Below, piece after piece: positions 51,589 through 61,320 of a stretch of DNA of 64,000 nucleotides. This stretch comes from Oxalobacteraceae bacterium AB_14 (GTDB lineage: Bacteria; Pseudomonadota; Gammaproteobacteria; Burkholderiales; Burkholderiaceae_D). The notes beneath the pieces are model-generated. The model was not told the origin of the DNA, did not search any database, and saw only the letters and a list, made by a program, of their open reading frames with translations. The number at the start of each line of letters is the position of its first letter. Position 1 is the stretch's first letter. The stretch spans positions 2,465,093 to 2,529,092 of the forward strand of contig KB906725.1 of assembly GCA_000381565.1 (NCBI GenBank), given 5' to 3'. Position numbers and translations under genes: made by a program.

Positions 51589-52881
51589 CTAGCTGCAAAG
51601 CAAGATTTTGCGGGCCTGCTGGCGCAGTTCGGCGCGGAAGTCGGGATGGGCGATGCCGATCAGCGCCTCGGCCCGCTGGTGGGCCGACTTGCCGCGCAGC
51701 TGGGCCACGCCGTATTCGGTGACCACGTAGTTGACGTCGTTCTTGCCGGTGGTGACGTGGGTGCCCGCCGCCAGCGTCGGCACGATGCGCGAGATCGATC
51801 CCTCGCGGGCGGTGGACGGCAGCACGATGAAGGCCTTGCCGCCGCGCGAGCGGTTGGCGGCGCGCACGAAGTCGACCTGGCCGCCGGTGCCGGAATAGGG
51901 CAGGTGGGCCAGGCTCTCGGAGCCGCACTGGCCCAGCAGGTCGACCTGCAGGCTGGCGTTGATCGCCACCAGCTGGTCGTTCTGGCCGGCCAGGTAGGGA
52001 TCGTTGGTGTAGCCGACCGGGTGCATTTCCAGCATCGGGTTGCGGTGCATGAAGTCGTACAGCTTGCGCGAACCGAGCGCGAAGGTGGCCACCATGCGCC
52101 CCGGCAGCCAGGTCTTGCGGCTGTTGTTGACGGCGCCCGATTCGACCAGCTTGAGGATGCCGTCGCCGATCATCTCGGTGTGGACGCCGAGGTCGTGCTT
52201 GCCGGTCAGCTGCATCACCACCGCGTCGGGAATGCCGCCGTAGCCGATCTGCAGCGTCGAGCCGTCCTCGATCATCGCCGCCACGTGGCGGCCGATGGCT
52301 TCCTGCACCGGGCCGATCGCCGGCAGGCCGACCTCGATCACCGGCTCGGCGCTTTCCACCAGCGCCGTCACCTGCGAGATGTGGACGTGGCACTGGCCGT
52401 GCGCGTGCGGCACGTTGGGATTGACCTCGAGCACCACCGCGCGCGCCTTGCCGATGGCGGCCATCGTATAGTCGGCGCCCAGGCTGAGCGCGAAGTTGCC
52501 GTGCTCGTCCATCGGTGAGGCCAGCGAGAACACCACGTCGGCCGGCAGCAGCCCGCGCTCGATCAGCGCCGGCAGCTCGGAGAAATAGGCGGGCACGAAA
52601 TCGACCCAGCCCGCCTGGCCGGCCGCGCGCGAGGCGCCGCCGAAGAACAGCGCCACGTGGCGCACATGGTGGGCGGTGTCGCGATCGAAGTAGGCGTATT
52701 TGCGCATCGCCAGGATCTGCGCCACCTTGACGTCGTGGAAGCGGGTGCGCTGGTCGGACAAGGCATGCAGCAGCGCGGGCGGCTCGCCGGCGCCGCAGGG
52801 CACGATGATGGTGTCGCCGTCGCGCAGCAGGTCCAGCGCTTCGCCTGGGGTGCAACGCTTGCCGTCATACTGGGCCTGCAT
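51589..52881 (-). CDS. Acetyl-CoA hydrolase/transferase family protein
   Basis: 430 residues from ATG 52881 (AAAGGCGG 7 bp upstream; ATG 52899 lacks a ribosome site). Two-domain CoA-transferase fold: DTIIVPCGAGEPPALLHAL, ASPMDEHGNFALSLGADYT, LQIGYGGIPDAV, LGVHTEMIGDGI and the C-terminal VNYVVTEYGVAQLRGKSAHQRAEALIGIAHPDFR. Resembles 4-hydroxybutyrate/acetate CoA-transferases. Transcribed alone. Confidence 0.9.
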   Translation of the reverse strand: MQAQYDGKRCTPGEALDLLRDGDTIIVPCGAGEPPALLHALSDQRTRFHDVKVAQILAMRKYAYFDRDTAHHVRHVALFFGGASRAAGQAGWVDFVPAYFSELPALIERGLLPADVVFSLASPMDEHGNFALSLGADYTMAAIGKARAVVLEVNPNVPHAHGQCHVHISQVTALVESAEPVIEVGLPAIGPVQEAIGRHVAAMIEDGSTLQIGYGGIPDAVVMQLTGKHDLGVHTEMIGDGILKLVESGAVNNSRKTWLPGRMVATFALGSRKLYDFMHRNPMLEMHPVGYTNDPYLAGQNDQLVAINASLQVDLLGQCGSESLAHLPYSGTGGQVDFVRAANRSRGGKAFIVLPSTAREGSISRIVPTLAAGTHVTTGKNDVNYVVTEYGVAQLRGKSAHQRAEALIGIAHPDFRAELRQQARKILLCS

Positions 52882-52995
52882 AGTGACCGCCTTTCGCATG
52901 GTGAAAGGGCACTATAAACCAAGTAGCCGCAAAATATGCCGGAAACGTGCTCCCGCGCACAGAGATGTTGCGCCCGCTGTCCTACGATGGGCCTT

Positions 52996-54075
52996 ATGAA
53001 ACTCCCCCTTTACGTGCTGGCCTTGATCTATCCGCTGTCCGCGGCGGCGCAGACAGCGGCGCAGACGCAGGTGTACGGCCTGCTCGACGCCGGTGTGGTG
53101 GCCGAACGCGGCTGCGGCGGCGCATGCGCGCACACCAGGCTCGACAGCGGCATCGCGTCCGGTTCGCGGCTGGGCGTGCGCGGACGCGAGGAGCTGGGCG
53201 GCGGCACGGCGGCGGTTTACACGCTGGAGGCGGGCATGCTCAACGACAGCGGCGGCGCCGACCAGAACGGCAAGCTGTTCGGCCGCCAGGCCTATGTCGG
53301 GCTGGACGGCCCGCTGGGCATGGTCACCCTGGGCCGGCAGTACAACCTGGTCTACGAAACGCTGATCGACGTCGCCGATCCCTTCCACGGCGGCATGGCC
53401 GGCAGCGCGGCCAACCTGGTCAGCTATACCACGCAACGCTACGACAACACGATCAAATACCAGTCGCCGCGCAGCCGGGGCGGCTGGACCGGCGCGGCCA
53501 TCTACAGCTTCGGCGAGTCGCCCTACAACAGCAAGCTCAACCGCGCCTACGGCGCCACCATCGGCTACGCCAACGGCGCCGCCACGCTGCGCATCACCCA
53601 CCAGCGCAAGGACAACCTGCTGGACGCCAACGGCACCACGCCGGCGGTCGACCAGTCGGCCAGCAATACGCTGGTGGCGGCCAATCTCGACTTCGGCCGC
53701 TTCGTTGCCTACGCCGCCTACGGCCACAGCCGGGGCGACGGCAGCTCGCCGTGGGACATGTCCAACCCCTACGGCGCGGTGGTGCAGAGCATGCCGTCCA
53801 ATAACAGCCGCGATGTGTTGCTCGGCATCGCCGTGCCGATGGGCGCCACCACCTGGCTGGCCTCCTACATCCACAAGGACGACCGCGGCGGCGCCAACCG
53901 CGATGCCGACCAGTTCGCCGTCGGCGCCAGTTACGCGCTGTCGCGCCGCACCGGCTTCTATGCCTCGTTCGCGCGCATCCAGAACCGCAACGGCGCCGGC
54001 TACACGGTCGGCAACGCCTCCAGCGCCGGCCATGGCGACCGCGCCATCACCGTCGGCCTGCGCCACGCCTTCTGA
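52996..54075 (+). CDS. Gram-negative general porin
   Basis: 359 residues from ATG 52996 (signal MKLPLYVLALIYPLSAAAQ). An ATG 60 bp upstream would add a charged, cysteine-rich leader and is rejected. Porin landmarks: QVYGLLDAGV, SRLGVRGREELGGG, GRQAYVGLDGPLGMVTLGRQY, VGASYALSRRTGFYASF, and terminal GLRHAF. Forms a trimeric 16-strand diffusion channel. Confidence 0.9.
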   Translation: MKLPLYVLALIYPLSAAAQTAAQTQVYGLLDAGVVAERGCGGACAHTRLDSGIASGSRLGVRGREELGGGTAAVYTLEAGMLNDSGGADQNGKLFGRQAYVGLDGPLGMVTLGRQYNLVYETLIDVADPFHGGMAGSAANLVSYTTQRYDNTIKYQSPRSRGGWTGAAIYSFGESPYNSKLNRAYGATIGYANGAATLRITHQRKDNLLDANGTTPAVDQSASNTLVAANLDFGRFVAYAAYGHSRGDGSSPWDMSNPYGAVVQSMPSNNSRDVLLGIAVPMGATTWLASYIHKDDRGGANRDADQFAVGASYALSRRTGFYASFARIQNRNGAGYTVGNASSAGHGDRAITVGLRHAF

Positions 54076-54117
54076 TCCGTGATAAATTGCTTGTTTTACT
54101 GATCACCAGGAACAAGC

Positions 54118-54954
54118 ATGTATCTGACTTACTTCAACGGCGGCTGGTCCGAAGGCAACACCCCTTTGTTTGGCGCGATGGACCACAGCGTATGGCTGGG
54201 TTCGTCCGTGTTCGACGGCGCGCGCTCGATACGCGGCCACATGCCGGACCTGCGCCTGCACCTGCAGCGCGTGATCACCTCGTCGGAGCGGGTCGGCCTG
54301 GTGTGTCCGCTGAGCGTCGACCAGATGGAACAGCTGGTGCGCGAGGGCGTGGCCAAGTTCCCGGCCGACGCCGAACTGTACGTGCGGCCGCTGGTGTTCG
54401 GCACCGACGGCCTGCTGGTGCCGCTGCCGGAAAAAAGCGCCTTCGCGCTGACCCTGTTCGACGCGCCGATGCCGCCGTTCACCGGCTTCTCGGCCTGCCT
54501 GACGGCGCTGCGCCGTCCCGACCCGTCGATGGCGCCGACCGACGCCAAGGCTTCGGCGCTGTACGCCAACACCAGCAAGGCGATCCGCGAAGCGCAGCAG
54601 CGCGGCTTCGACAACGCGGTGGTGTGCGACAACGCCGGCAACGTGGCCGAGTTCGCATCGGCCAATCTGTTCCTGGTCACGCCCGAGGGCAAGGTGGTGA
54701 CGCCGGTGGCCAACGGCACCTTCCTGTCCGGCATCACCCGCGCGCGCGTGATCGCCTTGCTGGCGAAGGAAGGCATCGCGGTCGAGGAACGCCCGGTGCG
54801 TCCCGACGAGCTGGAGACGGCCGTCGAGATCTTCAACACCGGCAACTACGGCAAGGTTACGCCCTGCATCCGCTATGAAGCGCGCAGCCTGCCGGTGGGG
54901 CCGATCGCCACGCTGGCCTTCCAGCGCTACATGGCGTTCAGCGACAGCGAGTAG
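54118..54954 (+). CDS. Branched-chain aminotransferase family (class IV PLP)
   Basis: 278 residues. Blocks: YFNGGWSEGNTPLFGAMDHSVWLGSSVFDG; predicted PLP lysine in TDAKASALYANTSKA; NVAEFASANLFLV; and FLSGITRARVI. Shorter than IlvE (about 305) and with NVAEFASANLF in place of the usual SEG..ENLF; D-amino acid or ADCL-lyase-like relatives are possible. The convergent DUF3617 gene begins its stop codon at the next base. Confidence 0.87.
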   Translation: MYLTYFNGGWSEGNTPLFGAMDHSVWLGSSVFDGARSIRGHMPDLRLHLQRVITSSERVGLVCPLSVDQMEQLVREGVAKFPADAELYVRPLVFGTDGLLVPLPEKSAFALTLFDAPMPPFTGFSACLTALRRPDPSMAPTDAKASALYANTSKAIREAQQRGFDNAVVCDNAGNVAEFASANLFLVTPEGKVVTPVANGTFLSGITRARVIALLAKEGIAVEERPVRPDELETAVEIFNTGNYGKVTPCIRYEARSLPVGPIATLAFQRYMAFSDSE

Positions 54955-55485
54955 CTAGTGTCCCCTGGCCGGACAGCTGGCGCCCAGCCAGCGTCCGGTC
55001 GACTCCACCTGCACCGCCTGCCGCTTGCCGCCGGCCTCGCTGTTGATGTTCATGTTCATCACGTAGGCGCTGTCGCCGTGGAAGCGCAGCGTGCCGCCGC
55101 CGCTGGAGGCCGGGTCGGTGCAGCTGAACGAAATGTCCAGGCCGCCCGCCACCGGATCGCTCTTCGACGTGCACTTGCCCTTCTGGTTGATCGGCAGTTC
55201 TTTTTTCGCCGCCATCTCGGGCGTGACGCAGGCTTTGATGAGCATGGCGCCGTCGCCGCCGGCCATGGGCATGGAGGCGCCGTTCTGCTTCATCATCGCC
55301 TCCATCTGCGCGCGCTGCTCGGGCGGCAGGTCGGCCAGCTGCTTGAGCGCCATGCTCATCGCCTGGTCGGCCTGCGCGTTGCCGGTCTTGACCTTGTTGG
55401 ACAGCTCCCACAGGCCCGGCTTGATGCTCTGCGCCGAGGCCTGCACGGTGGCCAGCATGGCCAGGGAAATGATCAGTCGTTTCAT
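54955..55485 (-). CDS. DUF3617 domain periplasmic protein
   Basis: 176 residues from ATG 55485 (CAGGAG upstream). Signal peptide MKRLIISLAMLATVQASA, then SIKPGLWELSNKVKT, the DUF3617 opening. A Met/Gln-rich middle, four cysteines (two likely disulfides) and the FSCTDPASSGGGTLRF block. Function unknown; common in proteobacterial periplasm. Confidence 0.88.
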   Translation of the reverse strand: MKRLIISLAMLATVQASAQSIKPGLWELSNKVKTGNAQADQAMSMALKQLADLPPEQRAQMEAMMKQNGASMPMAGGDGAMLIKACVTPEMAAKKELPINQKGKCTSKSDPVAGGLDISFSCTDPASSGGGTLRFHGDSAYVMNMNINSEAGGKRQAVQVESTGRWLGASCPARGH

Positions 55486-55559
55486 GTGTTCTCCTGAAAA
55501 TGAAAAACGGCGCGCCACCGTTGGGTGGAGCGCCGCTTCAAAGGCTTACTGATGTGGCG

Positions 55560-55706
55560 CTACACGCCGCGTCCGCTAATCAGGCGCAGCAGCACCATGA
55601 TGATAGCAACGACCAGCAGGATGTGGATAAATCCGCCGACGGTGTAGGACGTGACCAGGCCTAGCAGCCACAGGATAAGCAAAACGACAGCGATGGTATA
55701 GAGCAT
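55560..55706 (-). CDS. Lmo0937-type small membrane protein
   Basis: 48 residues: MLYTIAVVLLILWLLGLV, TSYTVGGFIHILLVVAIIMV and LLRLISGRGV. Two short helices of the Lmo0937/DUF5670 family, usually stress-induced. GAGGAGA precedes the ATG by 4 bp. Below the size most gene tables keep. Confidence 0.85.
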   Translation of the reverse strand: MLYTIAVVLLILWLLGLVTSYTVGGFIHILLVVAIIMVLLRLISGRGV

Positions 55707-55852
55707 GATTCTCTCCTCAGGTGGTTATGCGACGTCCATGTTGGTCATCGATTGCGATCTCGAACCTGCAAGCTCTGTTGCCATGTTCGTATCTTGTAGC
55801 CATTATCTGCAAAGCCGCAGCAGCCTTCTGTACGGTATCGTACTTAAGTGCA

Positions 55853-56506
55853 TTAAGCCGAATGCAACTGGCCGTTGGCGATCCTGACCTGGTCGCCCGA
55901 ACGCCATTGCGGCTGCGCCGACTGGTGCAGCACGCGCTTCTTGCCATTGTCCATGCGCACCACGATCTCCCAGTTGTGCGTGGTTTTCATATTGCCTTCG
56001 ACCTGGTTGCCGGCCACGGCGCCGCCGACCGCGCCGGCCACGGTGGCCAGTTGACGGCCGTGGCCGCTGCCGACCTGGTTGCCCAGCAGGCCGCCCAGGA
56101 TGGCGCCGCCTGCCGCGCCGACGCCGCTACCCTGGCCGCGGTGTTCGATCGAACGCACCGACACCACCACGCCGCAGCTGTTGCAAACGGCCGGGCCCTG
56201 TTGCGCGAGCTGTTCTTGCTGCTGTGGCTGTTGCTGCTGCGCCGGATAGGAGCCCTGGGCCGGTGCGGCGTTGTTGGCGTAGCCGGCCTGTTGCGACTGC
56301 TGCGAGCGTTGTGGCGGTTGCGCCTGTTCGGCCGGCGGCACCGACGACAGCTGGCCCGGCATCGCCGCGGCCCCGGGCACGGTGGCGCTGGAAGTCGGCA
56401 GCCAGCCCATGATGGCGGCGCTGCCGACACCGCAGAACAGCACCACCGCGACGGCGGCGATGACCATGATAGGGTGGAGCGCTGGTTTGCTGCTTGGGGT
56501 GTCCAT
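55853..56506 (-). CDS. Glycine-zipper 2TM domain protein
   Basis: 217 residues. N-terminal membrane anchor (MVIAAVAVVLFCGVGSAAIMGW), a Pro/Gln-rich linker (QPQQQEQLAQQG), a CNSCG motif at the beginning of the conserved part, then the glycine zipper (GAAGGAILGGLLGNQVGSG; AGAVGGAVAGNQVEG) and a short beta C terminus (WEIVVRMDNGKKRVL). SlyB/17-kDa antigen-like outer envelope protein; divergent from a Crp/Fnr regulator. Confidence 0.88.
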   Translation of the reverse strand: MDTPSSKPALHPIMVIAAVAVVLFCGVGSAAIMGWLPTSSATVPGAAAMPGQLSSVPPAEQAQPPQRSQQSQQAGYANNAAPAQGSYPAQQQQPQQQEQLAQQGPAVCNSCGVVVSVRSIEHRGQGSGVGAAGGAILGGLLGNQVGSGHGRQLATVAGAVGGAVAGNQVEGNMKTTHNWEIVVRMDNGKKRVLHQSAQPQWRSGDQVRIANGQLHSA

Positions 56507-56624
56507 GATGTATGTCCTGTTTGGTTGGAATAGTGGATTGCAGCCCGGATTTTCCCTGAAGACTTGTCTTGCTTCCGTGCGTCACCGTACATACAGGGCA
56601 AATCGCAACCTTTACGCTGATCCC

Positions 56625-57380
56625 ATGCATACCCATTCCTCCATTTTTTCCGACGACGACCGGACTCCGACTCAGGCCAAGCCGGTGCTGAACCGCCTGC
56701 TGTCCGGCCTGCCGGACGACGACCGCGCCAGGCTGTTGGCCTTGTGCGACACGGTCCGGCTGGAAGCGGGCCAGGTGCTGTATGAGCCGGGCCAGACGGT
56801 CGACCACATTTACTTTCCGGTCGGCTGCCTGATCTCGCTGCTGGCGGTGGCCGAAGGGCGCATGACGCTGGAGGTGGGTTCGGTGGGGCAGGAGGGCATG
56901 GTAGGCGCGTCGGTGGCGCTGGGCCATGGGCAGGCGCTGGTGCGCGCCGTGGTGCAGCGCGCCGGCCGCGCCAGCCGCATCGAGGCGGTCGCCTTTCGCG
57001 CCGAGTTCAAGCGCACCGCCTCGCTGCAGCGGCTGCTTTACCGCTACACCGACACCTTGCTGGCGCAGGCGATCCAGATCGCCGTGTGCAGCCGCTTTCA
57101 CGTGCTCGAGGCGCGCCTGGCGCGCTCGCTGCTGATCACGCGCGACCGCCTGCAATCGGAGAAATTCCACCTGACCCACGAGTTCCTCGCGCACGCGCTG
57201 GGCGTGCGCCGGGTGGGCGTGACCAAGGCCGCCAGCGCACTGCAAAACCAGAAGCTGATCAGCTACAGCCGGGGCAACATCGAGATCCTCGATTCGGCCG
57301 GGCTGGAAGCGGCGTCCTGCCGCTGCTACGAGCTGGTCAAGGACGACGGCGCCATCGGCATGGCCAACGTCTTTCTGTGA
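56625..57380 (+). CDS. Crp/Fnr-family transcriptional regulator
   Basis: 251 residues from ATG 56625. Cyclic-nucleotide-like domain (LEAGQVLYEPGQTVDHIYFPVGCLISLL; VGQEGMVGASVALG) and a winged helix (LTHEFLAHALGVRRVGVTKAASALQNQKLISYSRGNIEI). No N-terminal cysteine cluster for an Fe-S centre, so not FNR itself. Could regulate the surrounding stress and envelope genes. Confidence 0.9.
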   Translation: MHTHSSIFSDDDRTPTQAKPVLNRLLSGLPDDDRARLLALCDTVRLEAGQVLYEPGQTVDHIYFPVGCLISLLAVAEGRMTLEVGSVGQEGMVGASVALGHGQALVRAVVQRAGRASRIEAVAFRAEFKRTASLQRLLYRYTDTLLAQAIQIAVCSRFHVLEARLARSLLITRDRLQSEKFHLTHEFLAHALGVRRVGVTKAASALQNQKLISYSRGNIEILDSAGLEAASCRCYELVKDDGAIGMANVFL

Positions 57381-57403
57381 AGCGCAAAAGCTGAACGACA
57401 AAA

Positions 57404-57435
57404 GAAAAACGGACCACGCGGGTCCGCTTTTTTTT
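57404..57435. terminator. Rho-independent terminator, probably bidirectional
   Basis: CGGACC-ACGCG-GGTCCG flanked by A's on the left and eight or more T's on the right, between the convergent Crp/Fnr and OsmB-like genes. Confidence 0.85.
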
Positions 57436-57449
57436 GATGCCGGGGCCGA

Positions 57450-57674
57450 TTAACGCGGCGGCTTGTTGACCTGGTTGCCGATCACGCCGCCGACGGCTGC
57501 GCCGCCCACGGTGCCGATCGGGCTGCCGCCGGTCAGGACCGAGCCGGCGACCGCGCCGACGCCGGCGCCGATGGCGGTGTTCTTGTCCTGGCTGGACATG
57601 CCTGCGCAGGCGCTCAGGCCCAGGGCGGCCGCCACGATGGCGGCGGTCGATACCAGCTGTTTAATGTTGTTCAT
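57450..57674 (-). CDS. OsmB-like glycine-zipper lipoprotein
   Basis: 74 residues from ATG 57674. Lipobox LGLSAC (Cys 23), then the OsmB-type repeat TAIGAGVGAVAGSVLTGG and VGGAAVGGVIGNQVNK. Outer-membrane lipoprotein typically induced by osmotic or envelope stress. Confidence 0.88.
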   Translation of the reverse strand: MNNIKQLVSTAAIVAAALGLSACAGMSSQDKNTAIGAGVGAVAGSVLTGGSPIGTVGGAAVGGVIGNQVNKPPR

Positions 57675-57791
57675 GATTTTCTCCTTGCAACTGATTGAGG
57701 CGCGGCAGGGAGTGCCCACACCAATGAGGTCAGAGTACGCAAGAATTCGTGTCGACTCCGTTCGGCATCGCACATAGAAGCGCGGCAAGGC

Positions 57792-59843
57792 TCAGCGCTT
57801 GACCGGCCGCCTGGGCGCCAGCGTCTTGCCCGGCGGCGGCGCCACCGGCTTGCCGCCCTGCTGGGCCAGCAAGGTGGCGCAGCCGGTGGTCTCGCCGGGA
57901 CCGGCGTTGATCAGCGGCAGGATGGCCGCCACCGGCGCCGCCAACGCCAGCGCCAGCGCGCCGCCGGCGCGCAAGGCCAGCACCCCCTTGTCGATGCTGA
58001 TGTCGGGCTGCTTGAAGGTGCCGCGCACATAGATCGGCGCCCGCAGCGAGATCACCCGCAGGCCCTTGGCGTCGGGCCGCATGGTCAGGTCCATCTTTTC
58101 GCTGCCCAGGTTGACGGTGCCGGAGACATCGATCCTGGCGTCCGAGGTGTCGACCACGAACAGGCGCGACTGCATCAGGCCGTTGCTCACGCCGAAGTCC
58201 GTCACCATGCAGTTGAGCTTGACCTGCTTGTCGCCGATCACCTTGGTCAGCACCACGTTGCCGATGTTCAGGCCCAGCTCTTCCAGCAGCAGCTTGCTGA
58301 CGCTGCCTTCGTTGATCACGGCCTTGAGCTCGCCGTTCGACGTGGCCAGCAGGCCGGCCACCGAGTTGCCGGTGGCCGACAGCGAGATGTCGGCGTTGAC
58401 CTCGCCCACCGTGGCCTGCATTTCCTCGATGCGCGGGAACAACTGGCGCAGCTTCAGGTGGCGCGCGCCGGCCTTGAGTTCGGCGCGGATGGCGTTGGGG
58501 TTGAGCTTGCCGCTGCCGTCGAGCAGCACGTTGGAGGTGAAGCGGCCGCCGGCGATGTCGAAGTTCATCGGCGTCAGCGACAGCACGCCGTCCTGCATGT
58601 GGATCATGGTGTCGAGCTTGGCGATCGGCAGGTCCTTGTCGCGCGTGATGCGCGCGGCCTTGAAGCCGACCTTGGCGTCGAGCGCGGTCCAGCGCTCGGT
58701 CTTGAACGGTTCCACCGGCAGCACGCGGTCGCCCGGCTGCAGCGGCGCCACGCCGCGCGCCTGCTTGCTGGCGTTGGAGTCGGCGCCGATCAGCGGGCCG
58801 AGGTCGGAAAACTGCAGCAGCTTCGATTGCACCGCGCCGGTCAGCAGCGGCCGTGCCAGCGGCCGGCCGGACTGGTACTCGAGCTTGCCGCCGATGTCGG
58901 AATGGCCGACGCGGCCGCTGAACTGGTCGTAGGTCCAGCGGCTGGCGCGGGCGCCCAGGCTGGCGCTCAGATGGCCCTCGGTGGCGAACGGCGGGGTCTC
59001 CGGCAGCAGCACGCCGGTCAGGCCGTACAGCCGCGCCATGCTGGGGCCGCTCACCTTGAGCCGCATGTCGAGCGCGGCCAGCGAGGACGGCCTGGTCAGC
59101 GTGCCGACGATGGCGATGCGGGTGCCGCCGACGTCGAGGTCGGCCGCCAGCGGGTAGGGCGTCGATTGCTGCTGCAGCGACAGCACCGCGCCGGCCTTGC
59201 CGCCGCCGGCGATGGTCTGCTGCTTCCACTTGCCGCGCACCTGCCACGCCACGCCGTAGCTCGGGTCGGCGTTCAGCGTGTCGACCTCGGCGACGGCGTC
59301 GACCTGGGTGATGGCGTCGACGTAGTGCACCGTGCCCTTGGTGAACACCACCCGCTGCAGGTCCAGCTGCCACGGCGACGGCTTGTCGGCCGGCTTGAAG
59401 CTCCAGTTGTTGCGGCCGTCCGCGTGGCGCTGCAACAGCACCACCGGATTGTCGAAGCGCAGCACCGGGATGGCCAGCCTGTGCGCGAGCAGCGGCAGCA
59501 GGTCGATCGAGAACGAGAACTGGCTGACGCTGGTCATTTCCGTTTGCGCCGGCCAGCCCGCGGGGTTGCCGATGTGGACGTCGCGCGCCACCAGGTGCGG
59601 CAGCGGCAGGTAGTCGCTCCAGCTGCGGTCGGCGTCGCCGTGGCCCTGGCGTTCCCAGGTCAGCGACAGGTCGCCGCGGATCGCGAACGGACGGTCGATC
59701 GCTTCGCTGACCTTGTCGTTCAGCCACGGCCGCGCCCGGTTCCAGTCGTAGTTGAGCAGGACGATGACGGCGATGGCGGGCACGGCGACCACGGCGCCGG
59801 CGACGGCAAGGGCGATACGGGTGGGGCGACGGAGTGGGGACAT
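57792..59843 (-). CDS. AsmA family protein
   Basis: 683 residues. N-terminal anchor (IALAVAGAVVAVPAIAVIVLLNYDWNRARPWLNDKVSEAIDRPFAIRGD is the AsmA signature region, written here only as landmarks: NYDWNRARPW, RPFAIRGD), a long beta-rich periplasmic body (VRGTFKQPDISIDKGVLAL near the end) and a basic tail (LAPRRPVKR). AsmA-like proteins bridge the periplasm and affect phospholipid and outer-membrane protein balance. Second AsmA-type gene of the window, unrelated in length to the DUF748 one. Confidence 0.88.
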   Translation of the reverse strand: MSPLRRPTRIALAVAGAVVAVPAIAVIVLLNYDWNRARPWLNDKVSEAIDRPFAIRGDLSLTWERQGHGDADRSWSDYLPLPHLVARDVHIGNPAGWPAQTEMTSVSQFSFSIDLLPLLAHRLAIPVLRFDNPVVLLQRHADGRNNWSFKPADKPSPWQLDLQRVVFTKGTVHYVDAITQVDAVAEVDTLNADPSYGVAWQVRGKWKQQTIAGGGKAGAVLSLQQQSTPYPLAADLDVGGTRIAIVGTLTRPSSLAALDMRLKVSGPSMARLYGLTGVLLPETPPFATEGHLSASLGARASRWTYDQFSGRVGHSDIGGKLEYQSGRPLARPLLTGAVQSKLLQFSDLGPLIGADSNASKQARGVAPLQPGDRVLPVEPFKTERWTALDAKVGFKAARITRDKDLPIAKLDTMIHMQDGVLSLTPMNFDIAGGRFTSNVLLDGSGKLNPNAIRAELKAGARHLKLRQLFPRIEEMQATVGEVNADISLSATGNSVAGLLATSNGELKAVINEGSVSKLLLEELGLNIGNVVLTKVIGDKQVKLNCMVTDFGVSNGLMQSRLFVVDTSDARIDVSGTVNLGSEKMDLTMRPDAKGLRVISLRAPIYVRGTFKQPDISIDKGVLALRAGGALALALAAPVAAILPLINAGPGETTGCATLLAQQGGKPVAPPPGKTLAPRRPVKR

Positions 59844-59980
59844 GACTGGCCTGTGTTCTTATTGGAGTGATGTTATTTTACTAGGCCGCAGCTGGCGTGC
59901 TATGTGCGGCACCGTACTGAGGCTGCAACGGCAAGGGCATATAACGTCAACCTACCGAATGATTTTCAAGGAGAAGAATA

Positions 59981-60370
59981 ATGACCACCATTCCATACCG
60001 TCTGACCCTGTTGTGCACCATGGCCGCCGTGCTGGGCCTGAGCGCCTGCGCCAGCAATAAAACCCCGGCCACCGCCGACGTCGCCGTGTCGCGCGCCGCC
60101 GTCGCCAACGCCACCAGCGCCGGCGCCGCCGACCTGGCGCCGGCGGAAATGCAGTCGGCCCGCGAGAAACTGATGCGCGCCAACCAGGCGCTGGCCGCCA
60201 AGGATTACAAGACGGCGCAGGACCTGGCCAACCAGGCGTCGGCCGACGCCCAGCTGGCGCAGAGCAAGGCCAGTTCGACCAAGGCCACCATGGCGGCGGA
60301 CGAGCTGCAGCAAAGCATCCGCGCCCTGCGTGAAGAGTTGAACCGCAGCAACGCCACCACCCAACAATAA
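59981..60370 (+). CDS. DUF4398 lipoprotein
   Basis: 129 residues. Lipobox LGLSAC (about Cys 24), then the DUF4398 helix pair (AAVANATSAGAADLAPAEMQ; SAREKLMRANQALAAKDYKTAQDLANQASADAQLAQSK). Helical, coiled-coil-like, at the inner face of the outer membrane. 15 bp ahead of the OmpA-family gene, which carries the same domain. Confidence 0.88.
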   Translation: MTTIPYRLTLLCTMAAVLGLSACASNKTPATADVAVSRAAVANATSAGAADLAPAEMQSAREKLMRANQALAAKDYKTAQDLANQASADAQLAQSKASSTKATMAADELQQSIRALREELNRSNATTQQ

Positions 60371-60385
60371 TCAAGGAGCCCCACC

Positions 60386-61300
60386 ATGAAATCCCTGTAC
60401 CTCGTTCCATCCGTGTTCGCCATGTCCATCATGTTCGCCGCCTGCAGCACCACGCCGACCACCACCAGCCTGCTCGACCAGACCCGCGGCGACTTCATGG
60501 CCGCGCAGAGCACGCCATCGGTGGCCAGCAACGCGCCGCTGGAATTCAAGGCCGCGGCCGATGCGCTGGACCGCGCCAACGCCGCCGCCGCGAAGAAGGA
60601 AAGCCTGGACGAGATCGACAAGCTGGCCTACATCGCCAAGCAGAAGATCGCCACCGCGCGCGAAGTGGCCAAGCAGAAGCAGGCCGAGAACGAGATGGCC
60701 AACGCCGGCCGCCAGCGCGACGAGATCCGCCTGGAACAGCGCACGGCGGAAGCCAACCAGGCCCGCATGAGCGCCGACCAGGCCAAGTCGCAAGCCAACC
60801 TGGCCAAGGCTGATGCCGATGCCGCCCGCGCCCAGGCCGACGCCGCCGCCAACAGCGCCCGCGCCGAAGCGGCCAAGAACGCCGCGCTGCAACAGCAGCT
60901 GGCCGACCTGCAAGCCAAGCAGACCGAGCGCGGCCTGGTCATCACGCTGAGCGACGTGCTGTTCAACGTCGACCGCGCCGAGCTCAGCGCCGAAGGCATG
61001 CGCACCGCGCAGAAGATGGCCGACGTGCTGCTGCAGGAACCGCAGAGCGTGGTGCTGATCGAAGGCTTCACCGACAGCACCGGCAGCGCCGCGCACAACC
61101 TGGAGCTGTCGCAGCGCCGCGCCGAGGCGGTGCGCAACGCGCTGATCGGCCTGGGCATCAAGAGCGACAAGATCGCCACCCGCGGCTATGGCGAAGCCTT
61201 CCCGGTCGCCAGCAACACCGATGCCGGCAGCCGCCAGCTGAACCGCCGCGTCGAGATCGTGCTGTCGCAGAACGGCGCACCGATCGCCACCCGTCACTAA
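60386..61300 (+). CDS. OmpA-family protein with DUF4398 helical domain
   Basis: 304 residues. Signal/lipobox region (SIMFAACSTTPTT), DUF4398 part (about 40-100), long Ala-rich coiled coil (about 100-180) and OmpA C-terminal domain that binds peptidoglycan (VLFNVDRAELSAEG; IEGFTDSTGSAAHNLELSQRRA; TRGYGEAFPV; NRRVEIVLS). Tethers the outer membrane to the cell wall. Co-oriented with the previous DUF4398 gene. Confidence 0.92.
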   Translation: MKSLYLVPSVFAMSIMFAACSTTPTTTSLLDQTRGDFMAAQSTPSVASNAPLEFKAAADALDRANAAAAKKESLDEIDKLAYIAKQKIATAREVAKQKQAENEMANAGRQRDEIRLEQRTAEANQARMSADQAKSQANLAKADADAARAQADAAANSARAEAAKNAALQQQLADLQAKQTERGLVITLSDVLFNVDRAELSAEGMRTAQKMADVLLQEPQSVVLIEGFTDSTGSAAHNLELSQRRAEAVRNALIGLGIKSDKIATRGYGEAFPVASNTDAGSRQLNRRVEIVLSQNGAPIATRH

Positions 61301-61320
61301 CTTTTTAAGGAATGCATATC